Shown in pieces: positions 26,567-33,970 of a stretch of 37,781 bases of DNA. Location of the stretch: positions 1-37,781 of the forward strand of contig JAFSSS010000066.1 of the NCBI GenBank assembly GCA_017450925.1, read 5' to 3'. Both the position numbers and the translations under genes were made by a program. Numbering within the stretch: position 1 is the first letter of the stretch; every line of letters starts with the position of its first letter. The notes under the pieces were generated by a model. It did not search any database. It saw nothing but the letters and a program-made list of their open reading frames with translations, and was not told where the DNA came from. This stretch comes from Ruminococcus sp. Lineage in GTDB: Bacteria > Bacillota > Clostridia > Oscillospirales > Ruminococcaceae.

Positions 26567-26866
26567 TCAGATCTCAAAATCGGCGCAGCTGCGGTGAACG
26601 GCAACGCTCCTCACTATCGCAGCGGCCTTCAGATGTGCGGGGTGGGTCTGATATCCCGCCAGAGCCTCTCTGCTTTCAAAAACTGAATCAAGCATCAGGT
26701 CGCCCTTTGAGCTGTCCAGCAGGTCGGTATAAACGTGTATCTCCGTCAGCCCGGGAACAACGCCCGCAAGCGCCTCGAGCTTTTCCTTTATCTCTGCCTT
26801 TTTGCTCTGCTTTTCCGCAGCGCTAAGGCTTTCATCCAGATCCCAGATTATAACGTGTCTTACCAT
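26567..26866 (-). CDS. Dabb (stress-responsive alpha/beta barrel) protein
   Basis: A 99-residue dimeric ferredoxin-like fold protein. It starts MVRHVIIWDLDE and contains the typical GVVPGLTEIHVYTDLL and HPAHLKAAAIVRS segments. Members of this family are small soluble proteins of mostly unknown role, some acting on small phenolic or polyketide substrates. The start is ATG at 26866, because GAGGTG ends 6 nt upstream; a TTG at 26884 overlaps the leuC stop and lacks a ribosome binding site. It lies 10 nt after leuC, so it is co-transcribed with it. Confidence 0.88.
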   Translation of the reverse strand: MVRHVIIWDLDESLSAAEKQSKKAEIKEKLEALAGVVPGLTEIHVYTDLLDSSKGDLMLDSVFESREALAGYQTHPAHLKAAAIVRSVAVHRSCADFEI

Positions 26867-26876
26867 ATCCCGCACC

Positions 26877-28139
26877 TCACACAAGCTCAGAGGGCTGCGA
26901 GATTCTTCCCGTTACTGCCGAGGCAGCCGCCACATAGGGCGAGGCAAGATATACCTCCGACTCGGGGTGACCCATTCTTCCCACGAAGTTGCGGTTCGTG
27001 GTCGCCACGGCTCTTTCGCCCTTGGCAAGGATACCCATGTGTCCGCCGAGGCAGGGGCCGCAGGTAGGAGTTGAAACGGCACAGCCGGCGTTGATGAATA
27101 TTTCAAGCAGGCCCTCCTTCATAGCTGTCAGATAGACCTTCTGCGTGGCGGGTATGATTATGCAGCGGACGCCGTCGGCAATATGTCTGCCCCTGAGTAT
27201 CTCGGCAGCCGCCCGGATGTCCTCAATGCGCCCGTTGGTGCAGGAGCCGATGACCACTTGATCTATCTTCACCTCACCGATCTCGTCAAACGTCCTTGCA
27301 TTCTCCGGCAGATGCGGGAAGGCCACGGTGGGCTTTATCTGCGAGAGGTCGATGTCATAGACCGCATCGTACTCGGCATCGGGGTCGGCCTCATAGACCT
27401 TGTATTCCTTTGTGACCTTATCCTTTATATAGTCGAGCGTCACCTCATCTACAGCAAAGATGCCGTTCTTTGCGCCGGCCTCGATCGCCATATTAGCCAT
27501 ACAGAGCCTATCCTCCATAGTGAGGTTCTTCAGTCCCTCGCCGGAGAACTCCATGCTCTTGTAGAGGGCGCCGTCAACGCCGATCATGCCGATGATGTGC
27601 AGGATAACGTCCTTGGCTGCGGAATATTTCGGCAGCCTGCCGGTGATGTTGAACTTGATAGCCGAGGGCACTCTGAACCAGTCCTTGCCCTTTGCCATGC
27701 CGGCGCACATATCGGTGGAGCCCACGCCTGTGGAGAATGCTCCCAACGCGCCGTAGGTGCAGGTATGGCTGTCTGCGCCGATGACGCAGTCGCCGGGAGC
27801 CACCAATCCCTTTTCCGGCAGCAGCGCGTGCTCGATGCCCATATCGCCCACATCGAAGTAATTCTTTATGCCGTACTTCCCTGCGAACTCGCGGCACTGC
27901 TTGCACTGTGCAGCGGCCTTTATATCCTTATTCGGTGTGAAATGATCCATGACCATTGTGATCTTATCCTGACTGAATATAGAATCGAAGCCCGCCTTGT
28001 TGAATTCGTTGATAGCAACGGGCGAGGTAACGTCGTTTCCGAGGACGAGATCGAGATCAGCCATGATAAGCTGTCCTGCCTTTACCTCTTCAAGCCCCGC
28101 ATGGGCGGCCAGTATCTTCTGTGTCATTGTCATTCCCAT
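26877..28139 (-). CDS. leuC: 3-isopropylmalate dehydratase large subunit
   Basis: This is the aconitase-type [4Fe-4S] subunit of isopropylmalate isomerase. At 420 residues it belongs to the shorter LeuC class common in clostridia and archaea rather than the ~465-residue enterobacterial class. The cluster ligands are visible: C300 in GSCTNGR, and C360 and C363 in CGPCLGG. The N-terminal QKILAAHAG and the [13 protein letters not shown] motif are also present. AAGGAG ends 8 nt before the ATG. First gene of the operon leuC, Dabb, unknown, leuD. Confidence 0.96.
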   Translation of the reverse strand: MGMTMTQKILAAHAGLEEVKAGQLIMADLDLVLGNDVTSPVAINEFNKAGFDSIFSQDKITMVMDHFTPNKDIKAAAQCKQCREFAGKYGIKNYFDVGDMGIEHALLPEKGLVAPGDCVIGADSHTCTYGALGAFSTGVGSTDMCAGMAKGKDWFRVPSAIKFNITGRLPKYSAAKDVILHIIGMIGVDGALYKSMEFSGEGLKNLTMEDRLCMANMAIEAGAKNGIFAVDEVTLDYIKDKVTKEYKVYEADPDAEYDAVYDIDLSQIKPTVAFPHLPENARTFDEIGEVKIDQVVIGSCTNGRIEDIRAAAEILRGRHIADGVRCIIIPATQKVYLTAMKEGLLEIFINAGCAVSTPTCGPCLGGHMGILAKGERAVATTNRNFVGRMGHPESEVYLASPYVAAASAVTGRISQPSELV

Positions 28140-28178
28140 AGTAAAAACTCCTTAAAATTTAAAGATTACACCAATGAT

Positions 28179-28207
28179 ATTATAACACAATGCACAACAA
28201 TTGTAAA
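28179..28207 (-). promoter_or_regulatory. Promoter of the leucine operon
   Basis: On the minus strand TTTACA (28202-28207, 5/6), a 17-nt spacer and TATAAT (28179-28184) with extended TGT. The leader is about 35 nt, leaving no room for a T-box or leader-peptide attenuator. Confidence 0.8.
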
Positions 28208-28336
28208 GTGCTATCGCCAAAATAACTATGAACAAACCGTAAAATAATAAAGTCCAGCTACAAATTAACATATTGCATAAGGCAATATTTGATGTTATGC
28301 AAATAAAAATATGGCATCCTGTTTCGCATTTTCAGA
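28208..28336. other. AT-rich intergenic stretch between divergent promoters
   Basis: This is the middle of the 312-nt gap between leuC and the esterase gene. I see no reading frame, strong hairpin or repeat in it; the gap's content is the two divergent promoters. Confidence 0.5.
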
Positions 28337-28365
28337 TTGACAACCGCCCTGCACTATGATAAAAT
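28337..28365 (+). promoter_or_regulatory. Promoter of the SGNH lipoprotein gene
   Basis: A perfect -35 TTGACA (28337-28342), a 17-nt spacer and TAAAAT (28360-28365). The leader is about 80 nt. Confidence 0.8.
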
Positions 28366-28451
28366 ACTTTTATACAAGCAACGTGCCCCGTTCATAAGCG
28401 GCAAATGCGCTTTGGGGCTTCGGACAATATTTTAATAAGGAGAGATATCGT

Positions 28452-29423
28452 ATGAAAAAAGCAAGGATCGCCGCTGCCGCTCTGCTTGCGGCAGTAATGC
28501 TGACCGCCTGCGGCAGCACCGACAGCTCCTCTGCCTCTGAAGCATCCTCGACGGCTGTGTCGGAGGTCACCACCACCGCCGCGGAAAGCGTTTCGGAGAG
28601 CGTCGCCGAAAACGCCGCTGAAAGCGTATCCGAAAGCACATCGGACGGTGCAGCCGAAAGCGTATCTGAAAGCGCTCCCGAAAGCACAGCCGACAGCACC
28701 GAGGAGAGCGAAGCCGAAAGCACCGCAGAGGCCAAGTCCTACAAGAGCATAAAGCTGATGACAATGGGAGACTCCATAACCGACGGCTTCTGGCGCGAGG
28801 GCGGCTACCGTGTTTTCCTCTGCGACAAGCTGGAGGAAAACGGCCTTTCCCAGTACGTTGATTTTGTCGGCAGCCAAAAGAGCGGCAGCTGCTATGACAA
28901 CGAACACGAGGGCTACACCGCATATGCTATCGAGGGCTTCACCGTAAGAGGCATCGGCTCCCGCTCCGGCATCGCCAAGTTTGCCCCCGACAAGATCAAG
29001 GAGTTCCAGCCGGACGTTCTGACGCTGATGATCGGAACCAATGATATCCTCTCCCAGTACGACCTTGACAACGCCGGCAACCGTCTTGAAGCACTTGTGG
29101 ACTCCTGCCTTGAGGCTCTTCCCGAGGGGGGAAAGCTCTACCTTGCCTCCATTCCTGATATGGACGCTGACAATCACACCTATATAAACGAAAAGAAATT
29201 CACTGTTGAGTCTATGGACGAAATGGTGGCATCCTACAACGAAAAGGTTAAGGCTCTGGTGGAGAAGAAGCAGGGCGAGGGCAGGAACATCGAGTTCTGC
29301 GACATCCACGGTGTTATGACCAAGGACGACCTTTACGACGGCGTTCATCCCACCACCGACGGCTACAGGAAGATCGCCAATTTCTGGTACGACATCATCA
29401 CAAGCTGTATCTCCGAAAGCTGA
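28452..29423 (+). CDS. SGNH/GDSL esterase lipoprotein (CE3-like)
   Basis: A 323-residue surface lipoprotein. The signal peptide ends in the lipobox LTAC (C20). Residues ~22-96 are a low-complexity linker rich in Ser, Glu and Ala. The SGNH hydrolase domain follows: nucleophile S108 in MGDSITDGFW, the block III asparagine in MIGTND, and D296/H299 in YDGVHPTTDGY. The spacing and sequence resemble CE3 acetylxylan esterases, so deacetylation of plant polysaccharide is the likely role, but other acyl substrates are possible. AAGGAGAG precedes the ATG. Monocistronic, with its own promoter and terminator. Confidence 0.9.
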   Translation: MKKARIAAAALLAAVMLTACGSTDSSSASEASSTAVSEVTTTAAESVSESVAENAAESVSESTSDGAAESVSESAPESTADSTEESEAESTAEAKSYKSIKLMTMGDSITDGFWREGGYRVFLCDKLEENGLSQYVDFVGSQKSGSCYDNEHEGYTAYAIEGFTVRGIGSRSGIAKFAPDKIKEFQPDVLTLMIGTNDILSQYDLDNAGNRLEALVDSCLEALPEGGKLYLASIPDMDADNHTYINEKKFTVESMDEMVASYNEKVKALVEKKQGEGRNIEFCDIHGVMTKDDLYDGVHPTTDGYRKIANFWYDIITSCISES

Positions 29424-29440
29424 TACATGATACAAAGCTC

Positions 29441-29481
29441 AAAGGCATCCCGGCAGGAATGAACGCCGGGATGCCTTTTTT
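29441..29481 (+). terminator. Terminator of the esterase gene
   Basis: A 14-bp stem AAAGGCATCCCGGC / GCCGGGATGCCTTT with a 10-nt loop, followed by T. It lies between convergent genes and may also serve the metallophosphoesterase gene on the other strand. Confidence 0.9.
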
Positions 29482-29524
29482 CAATTCAGCTATACATTGT
29501 ACATTGAAGACACTAAGTCAGAGC

Positions 29525-30712
29525 TTATTCAAAGTGTATCTTCACATTGCATATCTCCGCATCGGTGCCTACCCGCATGAAGGGGCCGAACACTCCGACT
29601 CCCGAGGTCACCACCGAATACATACCGTTCTTTTCAAGTACACCGCAGGGGTTCTCCCAGACGATATCCGTGATTACGGTAAGCGGGAAAAGCTGGCCGT
29701 CATGGGTGTGGCCGGAGAAGTCAACGTCAGCTCCTGCCTCTGCCGTTTCCTCAAGCTCGTTCGGCTCGTGAGCTATAAACAGGACAGGCTTGCTCTTGTC
29801 CAGACCCGCGGTAAGCTCTGCCGGAGTCTTGCGGGCGCCGTCCTCGGTGCCGGGCTTCATGCCGTCCCGGCGTCCCACGAGATAAAAGCTGTCGCCGATA
29901 AGCACGCTCTCGTCACAGAGAAGGTTTATCCCCGCCTTTTCGCAGAATGCCCGCATACTGCTGTCGTTTGGGGGAGAGCCTCCCCAGTTGAAGGTAAAGC
30001 CCATAAGTATCTGCTCGTTGATATCATGGTTGCCGTAGGTCGCCCAAATGCCGTATTTCGTTTCTATTTTCCGGTAAAGCTCCGCCAGCTCGTCGGGATA
30101 GTCAAGCCCTTCGGTGGAGTTGTCGAATATATCCCCCGCGAAGATGACGATGTCGGGATGACAGGCATTTATCTTCTCTACCATTTGCGCGATATGGTCA
30201 CGTCCGATAGCATAGCCCATGTGAGTGTCGGCAATAAGGACGGCGTTAAGCTCTTTAAGCTCCCCCGCCTGCTTGCTGACGGTCAGCTCATAGTCGGTGG
30301 TCTTTATCTGCCTTGCGTGATATGCGCCGTAAAAGCAAAGCACACCGGCGCAGACGAAGACCGCCCCGCCTACGGAAATGGTGCCTATGCGCGAAAAGAG
30401 GCGGGTATCCTTGAGGCGGGTCTTCCTTATTATAAGACGCACCGCATCTGCGATAAGGAGCATCGCCAGAAAATACAGGAGTATGCCCATCCAGTAGGTG
30501 GAGAGCCTTCGCACCGCGATAGCGAACCCCGACCGGGGCAGGACAAAGGCCAGTATGGGCGAAAGCGCCAGCACAAAATAAAGCACCGTCACCGTTACCG
30601 AGAAGATGCGCCCCTCCAGCTTTTTCCAAAGGTTTCGGAACCAGTGGAGCAGGCGGAAGGAAATATAAAGGTTAACGAGCAGATAGCCCGGAAGAAGTAT
30701 CAGAAACAGCAT
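29525..30712 (-). CDS. Membrane-anchored metallophosphoesterase (YkuE-like)
   Basis: A 395-residue protein with about four or five membrane helices in the first ~145 residues and a C-terminal calcineurin-type phosphoesterase domain. Metal-binding motifs are in order: IADTH (D162, H164), FAGDIFDN, YGNHDIN, an AHEP histidine and SGHTHDGQ. The family includes YkuE-like envelope phosphoesterases; the substrate is unknown. The start is ATG at 30712, with GGAGGG 7 nt upstream. That ribosome binding site is also the 3' arm of a terminator-like hairpin whose loop contains the -10 box. Confidence 0.92.
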   Translation of the reverse strand: MLFLILLPGYLLVNLYISFRLLHWFRNLWKKLEGRIFSVTVTVLYFVLALSPILAFVLPRSGFAIAVRRLSTYWMGILLYFLAMLLIADAVRLIIRKTRLKDTRLFSRIGTISVGGAVFVCAGVLCFYGAYHARQIKTTDYELTVSKQAGELKELNAVLIADTHMGYAIGRDHIAQMVEKINACHPDIVIFAGDIFDNSTEGLDYPDELAELYRKIETKYGIWATYGNHDINEQILMGFTFNWGGSPPNDSSMRAFCEKAGINLLCDESVLIGDSFYLVGRRDGMKPGTEDGARKTPAELTAGLDKSKPVLFIAHEPNELEETAEAGADVDFSGHTHDGQLFPLTVITDIVWENPCGVLEKNGMYSVVTSGVGVFGPFMRVGTDAEICNVKIHFE

Positions 30713-30714
30713 AT

Positions 30715-30752
30715 AAAAACCCTCCGTATCCGATTATAACGCATACGGAGGG
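30715..30752 (-). terminator. Terminator of the heptad-repeat gene, overlapping the next promoter and RBS
   Basis: On the minus strand CCCTCCGTAT (30743-30752) and ATACGGAGGG (30720-30729) form a 10-bp perfect stem with a 13-nt loop, followed by five T (30715-30719). The loop contains the TATAAT of the metallophosphoesterase promoter. The 3' arm contains its GGAGGG ribosome binding site, and the T tract is the spacer to its ATG. Confidence 0.75.
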
Positions 30753-30761
30753 AAATGTCAA
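30733..30761 (-). promoter_or_regulatory. Perfect consensus promoter of the metallophosphoesterase gene
   Basis: On the minus strand TTGACA (30756-30761), a 17-nt spacer and TATAAT (30733-30738). It is embedded in the terminator hairpin of the upstream gene, so transcription from it starts inside the hairpin and carries only the 3' arm. Confidence 0.88.
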
Positions 30762-30772
30762 ATTTTTATGGT

Positions 30773-33700
30773 TCAGTCCTTCTTCTTATCTTCGGCCTTC
30801 TTGACGCCGTCGGTGGTGTAGATGAACTTGACCTTACCCTTCATGCCCTCCTGCTTGCCGGAGAAGCTTGAATAGTCTTTGGAGGCGTTCACCATAGCCG
30901 TGATGCGGTTGACCAGCTCCTTTGCGTCGCCGCCGAGAGCGTCAACGATCTTGTCGATGCCCTCCTTCTTGAATTTCTCCATGCCCTCCTTAAGGGTCTT
31001 GGAGCCTTCCTCCAGCTGGCCTGCGCCGTCAGAGAGCTTATCCGCGCCGTCCTTCAGCTGACCGAGGCCGCTGTCAAGATCATTGCAGCCCTTGGAGAGG
31101 TCAGCCGCACCGGAAGCCAGTGTCCCGGTGGAGTCGGATATGGTCTTTAGGCCGCCCTTGAGATCGTTTGCGCCGGTGGAAAGCTGTGCAAGGCCGCCGT
31201 CCAGTTGAGTACCGCCTGCGCTTAGCTTGCCTATGCCTGCGTCGAGGGCTGCAATGCCGTCGATAAGAGCGCCGCTCTTTGAAGCAAGCTGACCGATGCC
31301 GCCGCTTAATGTCCCGGCGCCGTCAGTTACCTGCTTTGCGCCGTTTGCAAGCTCAACGGAGGAGCCGGAGAGCTTTGAGGTCCCCTCTGCCAGCTGTGAA
31401 GCGCCGGAAGAGATCTGTCCCAAAGCTGTCTCGAGGTCGCCGGAGCCTGTTACCAGTGCAGACATTCCCGTGTCAAGCTTTGTGATGCCGGTGATAAGTG
31501 CGCCGCTCTTGGCCGCCAGCTCGTCAATGCCGCCGCTAAGAGTGCCGGCACCGTCAGACACCTGCTTTGCGCCGCCTGCAAGCTGTCCCGCCGAGTCGGA
31601 GAGCTGGGTCGTTCCGCCCGCCAGCTGGGCGGCTCCGCCGGAGATCTGTCCGAGAGCCGTATCAAGCTGTCCTGCACCGTCTGCCAGCTTGGTAAGACCG
31701 GTGTTAAGGCCGATTATGCCAGCGATGATATCGCCGCTCTTTTCGGCAAGGGAGTTGATGCCGGTGCTAAGTGTGACAGAGCCCTGTGATACCGAGGATG
31801 CACCTGCCGCAAGAGTCTTTGCCGACTCGGAAAGCGTGCCTGTACCCTCTGCAAGAGCCGCCGCACCCTCCGATACGGTCTTTGTTCCTTGAGCCGCCTC
31901 GGCAGCACCCTGTGAAAGTGCGGCTGTACCGCTCTTCAGTGTGCCGCCCTCCTTCATCGAGGCCGCTACCTGCTGCTGACCCGCGATCGTCTGACGCAGG
32001 GTCTCTATCATAACGCCCAGCTGGGTCTTCTTTGTCTCGTCGGTCTCGGCGGCGTAAAGCCCCTCAAGGCCTGTGAGTATCTGCTGATTGGCGCCTACTG
32101 TGGTATCAAGCGCCGAGGCTGCTTGATCCACGCCTTGATCCACGGCCGCCGCACCCTGCGAAAGGGTACCCATGCTGTCGCTAAGCTGCGAAGCGCCTGC
32201 GGAAAGCGCCTTGGTGTTGGTGTCGAGAGTGTCGGCACCCTGCGAAAGCGCCGCTGCTCCGTCAGAGACCTGCTTGGCACCGTCAGATACCTGCTTGCCG
32301 CCGGCAGCCAGCGTGCTGACGCCTCCCGAAAGTACAGGCGCCGCCTCTGCGATCTTTGCCGTGCCGGCCTGTGCCTCTTTAAGACCCTTGCTAAGATCTG
32401 CCGAGCCGCTCTTTGCCTGTGCGGCGCCGCCGGCAAGGGTCTGCATATTGCTGTTGATAGTCTTTGCGCCCTCGGAAAGCTGTCCCGAACCGTCAGCCAC
32501 CTGCTTAGCGCCGTCGGCTACCTGCCTGCCGCCCTCGGAAAGCTTGCCGATGCCCTCCTTCAGCTCGGGCGATGCAGCGTTCAGCTGCTCGGTGCCGGCT
32601 TTAGCCTCCTTGAGGCCCGCTGTCAGCTTGCCTGCGCCCTCGGCTGCCTGTGCAGCACCAGAGAAGAGCTTCTGCATATTTTCATCCAAAGTCTTTGCTC
32701 CCTCGGAGAGAAGTGCAGCACCGTCAGAGACCTGCTTTGAGCCGCCGAACAGCTGCGAAGCGCCTATGTTCAGCTCACCGATGCCCTCTGCCAGTGCGGG
32801 AGCGCCGCCTGCCAGCTGGCCGGAGCCGTTCTTGGCATCGGCAAGACCCGCCGCCAGCTCGGCCGAACCGCTCTTTGCAGAGGCAAGACCGTCAGCCAGC
32901 TTTGCAGAGCCGTCATAGGCAGTCTTAGTGCCTTCAGAGAGCTGGGATGCACCGTCGGCCAGCTTTTTGCCGCCGTCGGACAGCTTTCCCGAGCCGTCCT
33001 TGGCATCGGCTGCACCCTTGGCAAGCTCCTTGCTGCCGGTATTCAGCTCCTTGATGCCGTCATAGAGCTTAGCTGTGCCTTCTACAAGCTGGTCTGCCGC
33101 ATCGGTGAGTTCATCCAGCTTCTCTCGCAGCTCCTCGATCTTGTCAGTATGCTCCAGCTCCAGATCGGAGAAAAACTGGTTGGTGGCCAACGTCATAGAG
33201 GTCGTGGTCTCAAAATCGGTAACGTCCGCGGTGATCTCGAAATACTCGGGAAGCTCGATATCCAGCTTTTCGGTGCTGATGCCGAGGCTGTCGCCGAGGC
33301 CGGGCATCGCAACGCCCACCGCGATAAGTCTCGATCCGTCGGAGATCACCTTTCCGTTGGTAACGGTGACGTTCTGGAACTTCTGCGAATCAAGGATCGT
33401 TCCGCTTGCCATAAGGAAGGGCACGCAGACCTCGTATTCCTTGCCGTCAACCGTCTGCTTTGAGGTAAGGGTGTTGGTGTAGTCGTAGCGGATAGTGACC
33501 TTTCCGCTCTTGCCCGCGATCTCCTCTGCGGACATCTCCCTGCCGTCAAGGAAATATGTGACCTTAACGGTTACGGGCAGCTCCTTATCGGTCTTGCCTT
33601 GATAGTAGATATCGTTTCCCTTGGCAGCCCAGGTAAGGCTGTCGCCGCTTTGGGCGAACTCCTCGTAGCCCTTGACGTTCTCGATGTCCTTCAGCTCGGA

Positions 33701-33970
33701 AATATCGCCGATGCTGTCCAGAGCGCCGGTGTTTTTAAGCCAGTCGCTGACGATGATCTCCTTTACGTCGTTCCCGCTGGAATAGAGTACATAGACGGTC
33801 TCGTCCTTTTCGGGGTCGCCCTCGCCAGCCTTGCGCTCAACCGTTACGGCAGCCTTTGTTGATACCGGCTTGGTATCCTCCTCGTTATCTTGATTTACGG
33901 CATAAGCCACGGTAGCACCTGCCGAGATAAGTATCGCCAGAACTGCCGCCATTACCTTTGTATATTTCAT
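30773..33970 (-). CDS. Giant XXXLXXG heptad-repeat envelope protein
   Basis: A 1065-residue exported protein. It has an N-terminal membrane anchor or signal (~1-25), a beta-rich domain (~40-270), then about 100 heptads of the form x-x-x-Leu-x-x-Gly (~287-995), and a short lysine-rich C-terminus. The repeats show a second-order period of exactly 11 heptads (77 residues): units start at K412, K489 and K566 (KQVSDGA or KQVADGS) and again at G746, G823 and G900. A segment near residues 640-690 with few glycines interrupts them. YhgE/Pip-type proteins share these heptads but also have C-terminal membrane helices, which are absent here. The start is ATG at 33970 after GGGAGG; it overlaps the MMPL stop (ATGA), so the two are translationally coupled. 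Confidence 0.9.
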   Translation of the reverse strand: MKYTKVMAAVLAILISAGATVAYAVNQDNEEDTKPVSTKAAVTVERKAGEGDPEKDETVYVLYSSGNDVKEIIVSDWLKNTGALDSIGDISELKDIENVKGYEEFAQSGDSLTWAAKGNDIYYQGKTDKELPVTVKVTYFLDGREMSAEEIAGKSGKVTIRYDYTNTLTSKQTVDGKEYEVCVPFLMASGTILDSQKFQNVTVTNGKVISDGSRLIAVGVAMPGLGDSLGISTEKLDIELPEYFEITADVTDFETTTSMTLATNQFFSDLELEHTDKIEELREKLDELTDAADQLVEGTAKLYDGIKELNTGSKELAKGAADAKDGSGKLSDGGKKLADGASQLSEGTKTAYDGSAKLADGLASAKSGSAELAAGLADAKNGSGQLAGGAPALAEGIGELNIGASQLFGGSKQVSDGAALLSEGAKTLDENMQKLFSGAAQAAEGAGKLTAGLKEAKAGTEQLNAASPELKEGIGKLSEGGRQVADGAKQVADGSGQLSEGAKTINSNMQTLAGGAAQAKSGSADLSKGLKEAQAGTAKIAEAAPVLSGGVSTLAAGGKQVSDGAKQVSDGAAALSQGADTLDTNTKALSAGASQLSDSMGTLSQGAAAVDQGVDQAASALDTTVGANQQILTGLEGLYAAETDETKKTQLGVMIETLRQTIAGQQQVAASMKEGGTLKSGTAALSQGAAEAAQGTKTVSEGAAALAEGTGTLSESAKTLAAGASSVSQGSVTLSTGINSLAEKSGDIIAGIIGLNTGLTKLADGAGQLDTALGQISGGAAQLAGGTTQLSDSAGQLAGGAKQVSDGAGTLSGGIDELAAKSGALITGITKLDTGMSALVTGSGDLETALGQISSGASQLAEGTSKLSGSSVELANGAKQVTDGAGTLSGGIGQLASKSGALIDGIAALDAGIGKLSAGGTQLDGGLAQLSTGANDLKGGLKTISDSTGTLASGAADLSKGCNDLDSGLGQLKDGADKLSDGAGQLEEGSKTLKEGMEKFKKEGIDKIVDALGGDAKELVNRITAMVNASKDYSSFSGKQEGMKGKVKFIYTTDGVKKAEDKKKD

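Noticed and set aside
28140-28178. Possible T-box or leucine leader peptide before leuC, and a T-box before ilvE
   Set aside because: Both genes have good promoters leaving leaders of about 35 nt, which is too short.
27183-28247. A 354-codon frame opposite leuC
   Set aside because: It is antisense to an unmistakable leuC and crosses its promoter; no ribosome binding site or domain is seen.
28392-29435. A 347-codon frame opposite the SGNH esterase gene
   Set aside because: It is a mirror of the repetitive Ser/Glu linker codons and has no domain; the + strand gene has promoter, lipobox and catalytic motifs.
29459-30739. A 426-codon frame on the + strand opposite the metallophosphoesterase gene
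   Set aside because: The minus-strand protein has all phosphoesterase motifs, a promoter and a ribosome binding site; the + frame is a by-product of codon bias.
31296-32918. Several long + strand frames opposite the heptad-repeat gene
   Set aside because: The 21-base repeat unit keeps several frames open; their low-complexity products have no start signals.
30773-33970. The repetitive DNA could have been a CRISPR-like or satellite array
   Set aside because: It is one open reading frame with a conserved x-x-x-Leu-x-x-Gly protein pattern and no repeat-spacer arrangement.
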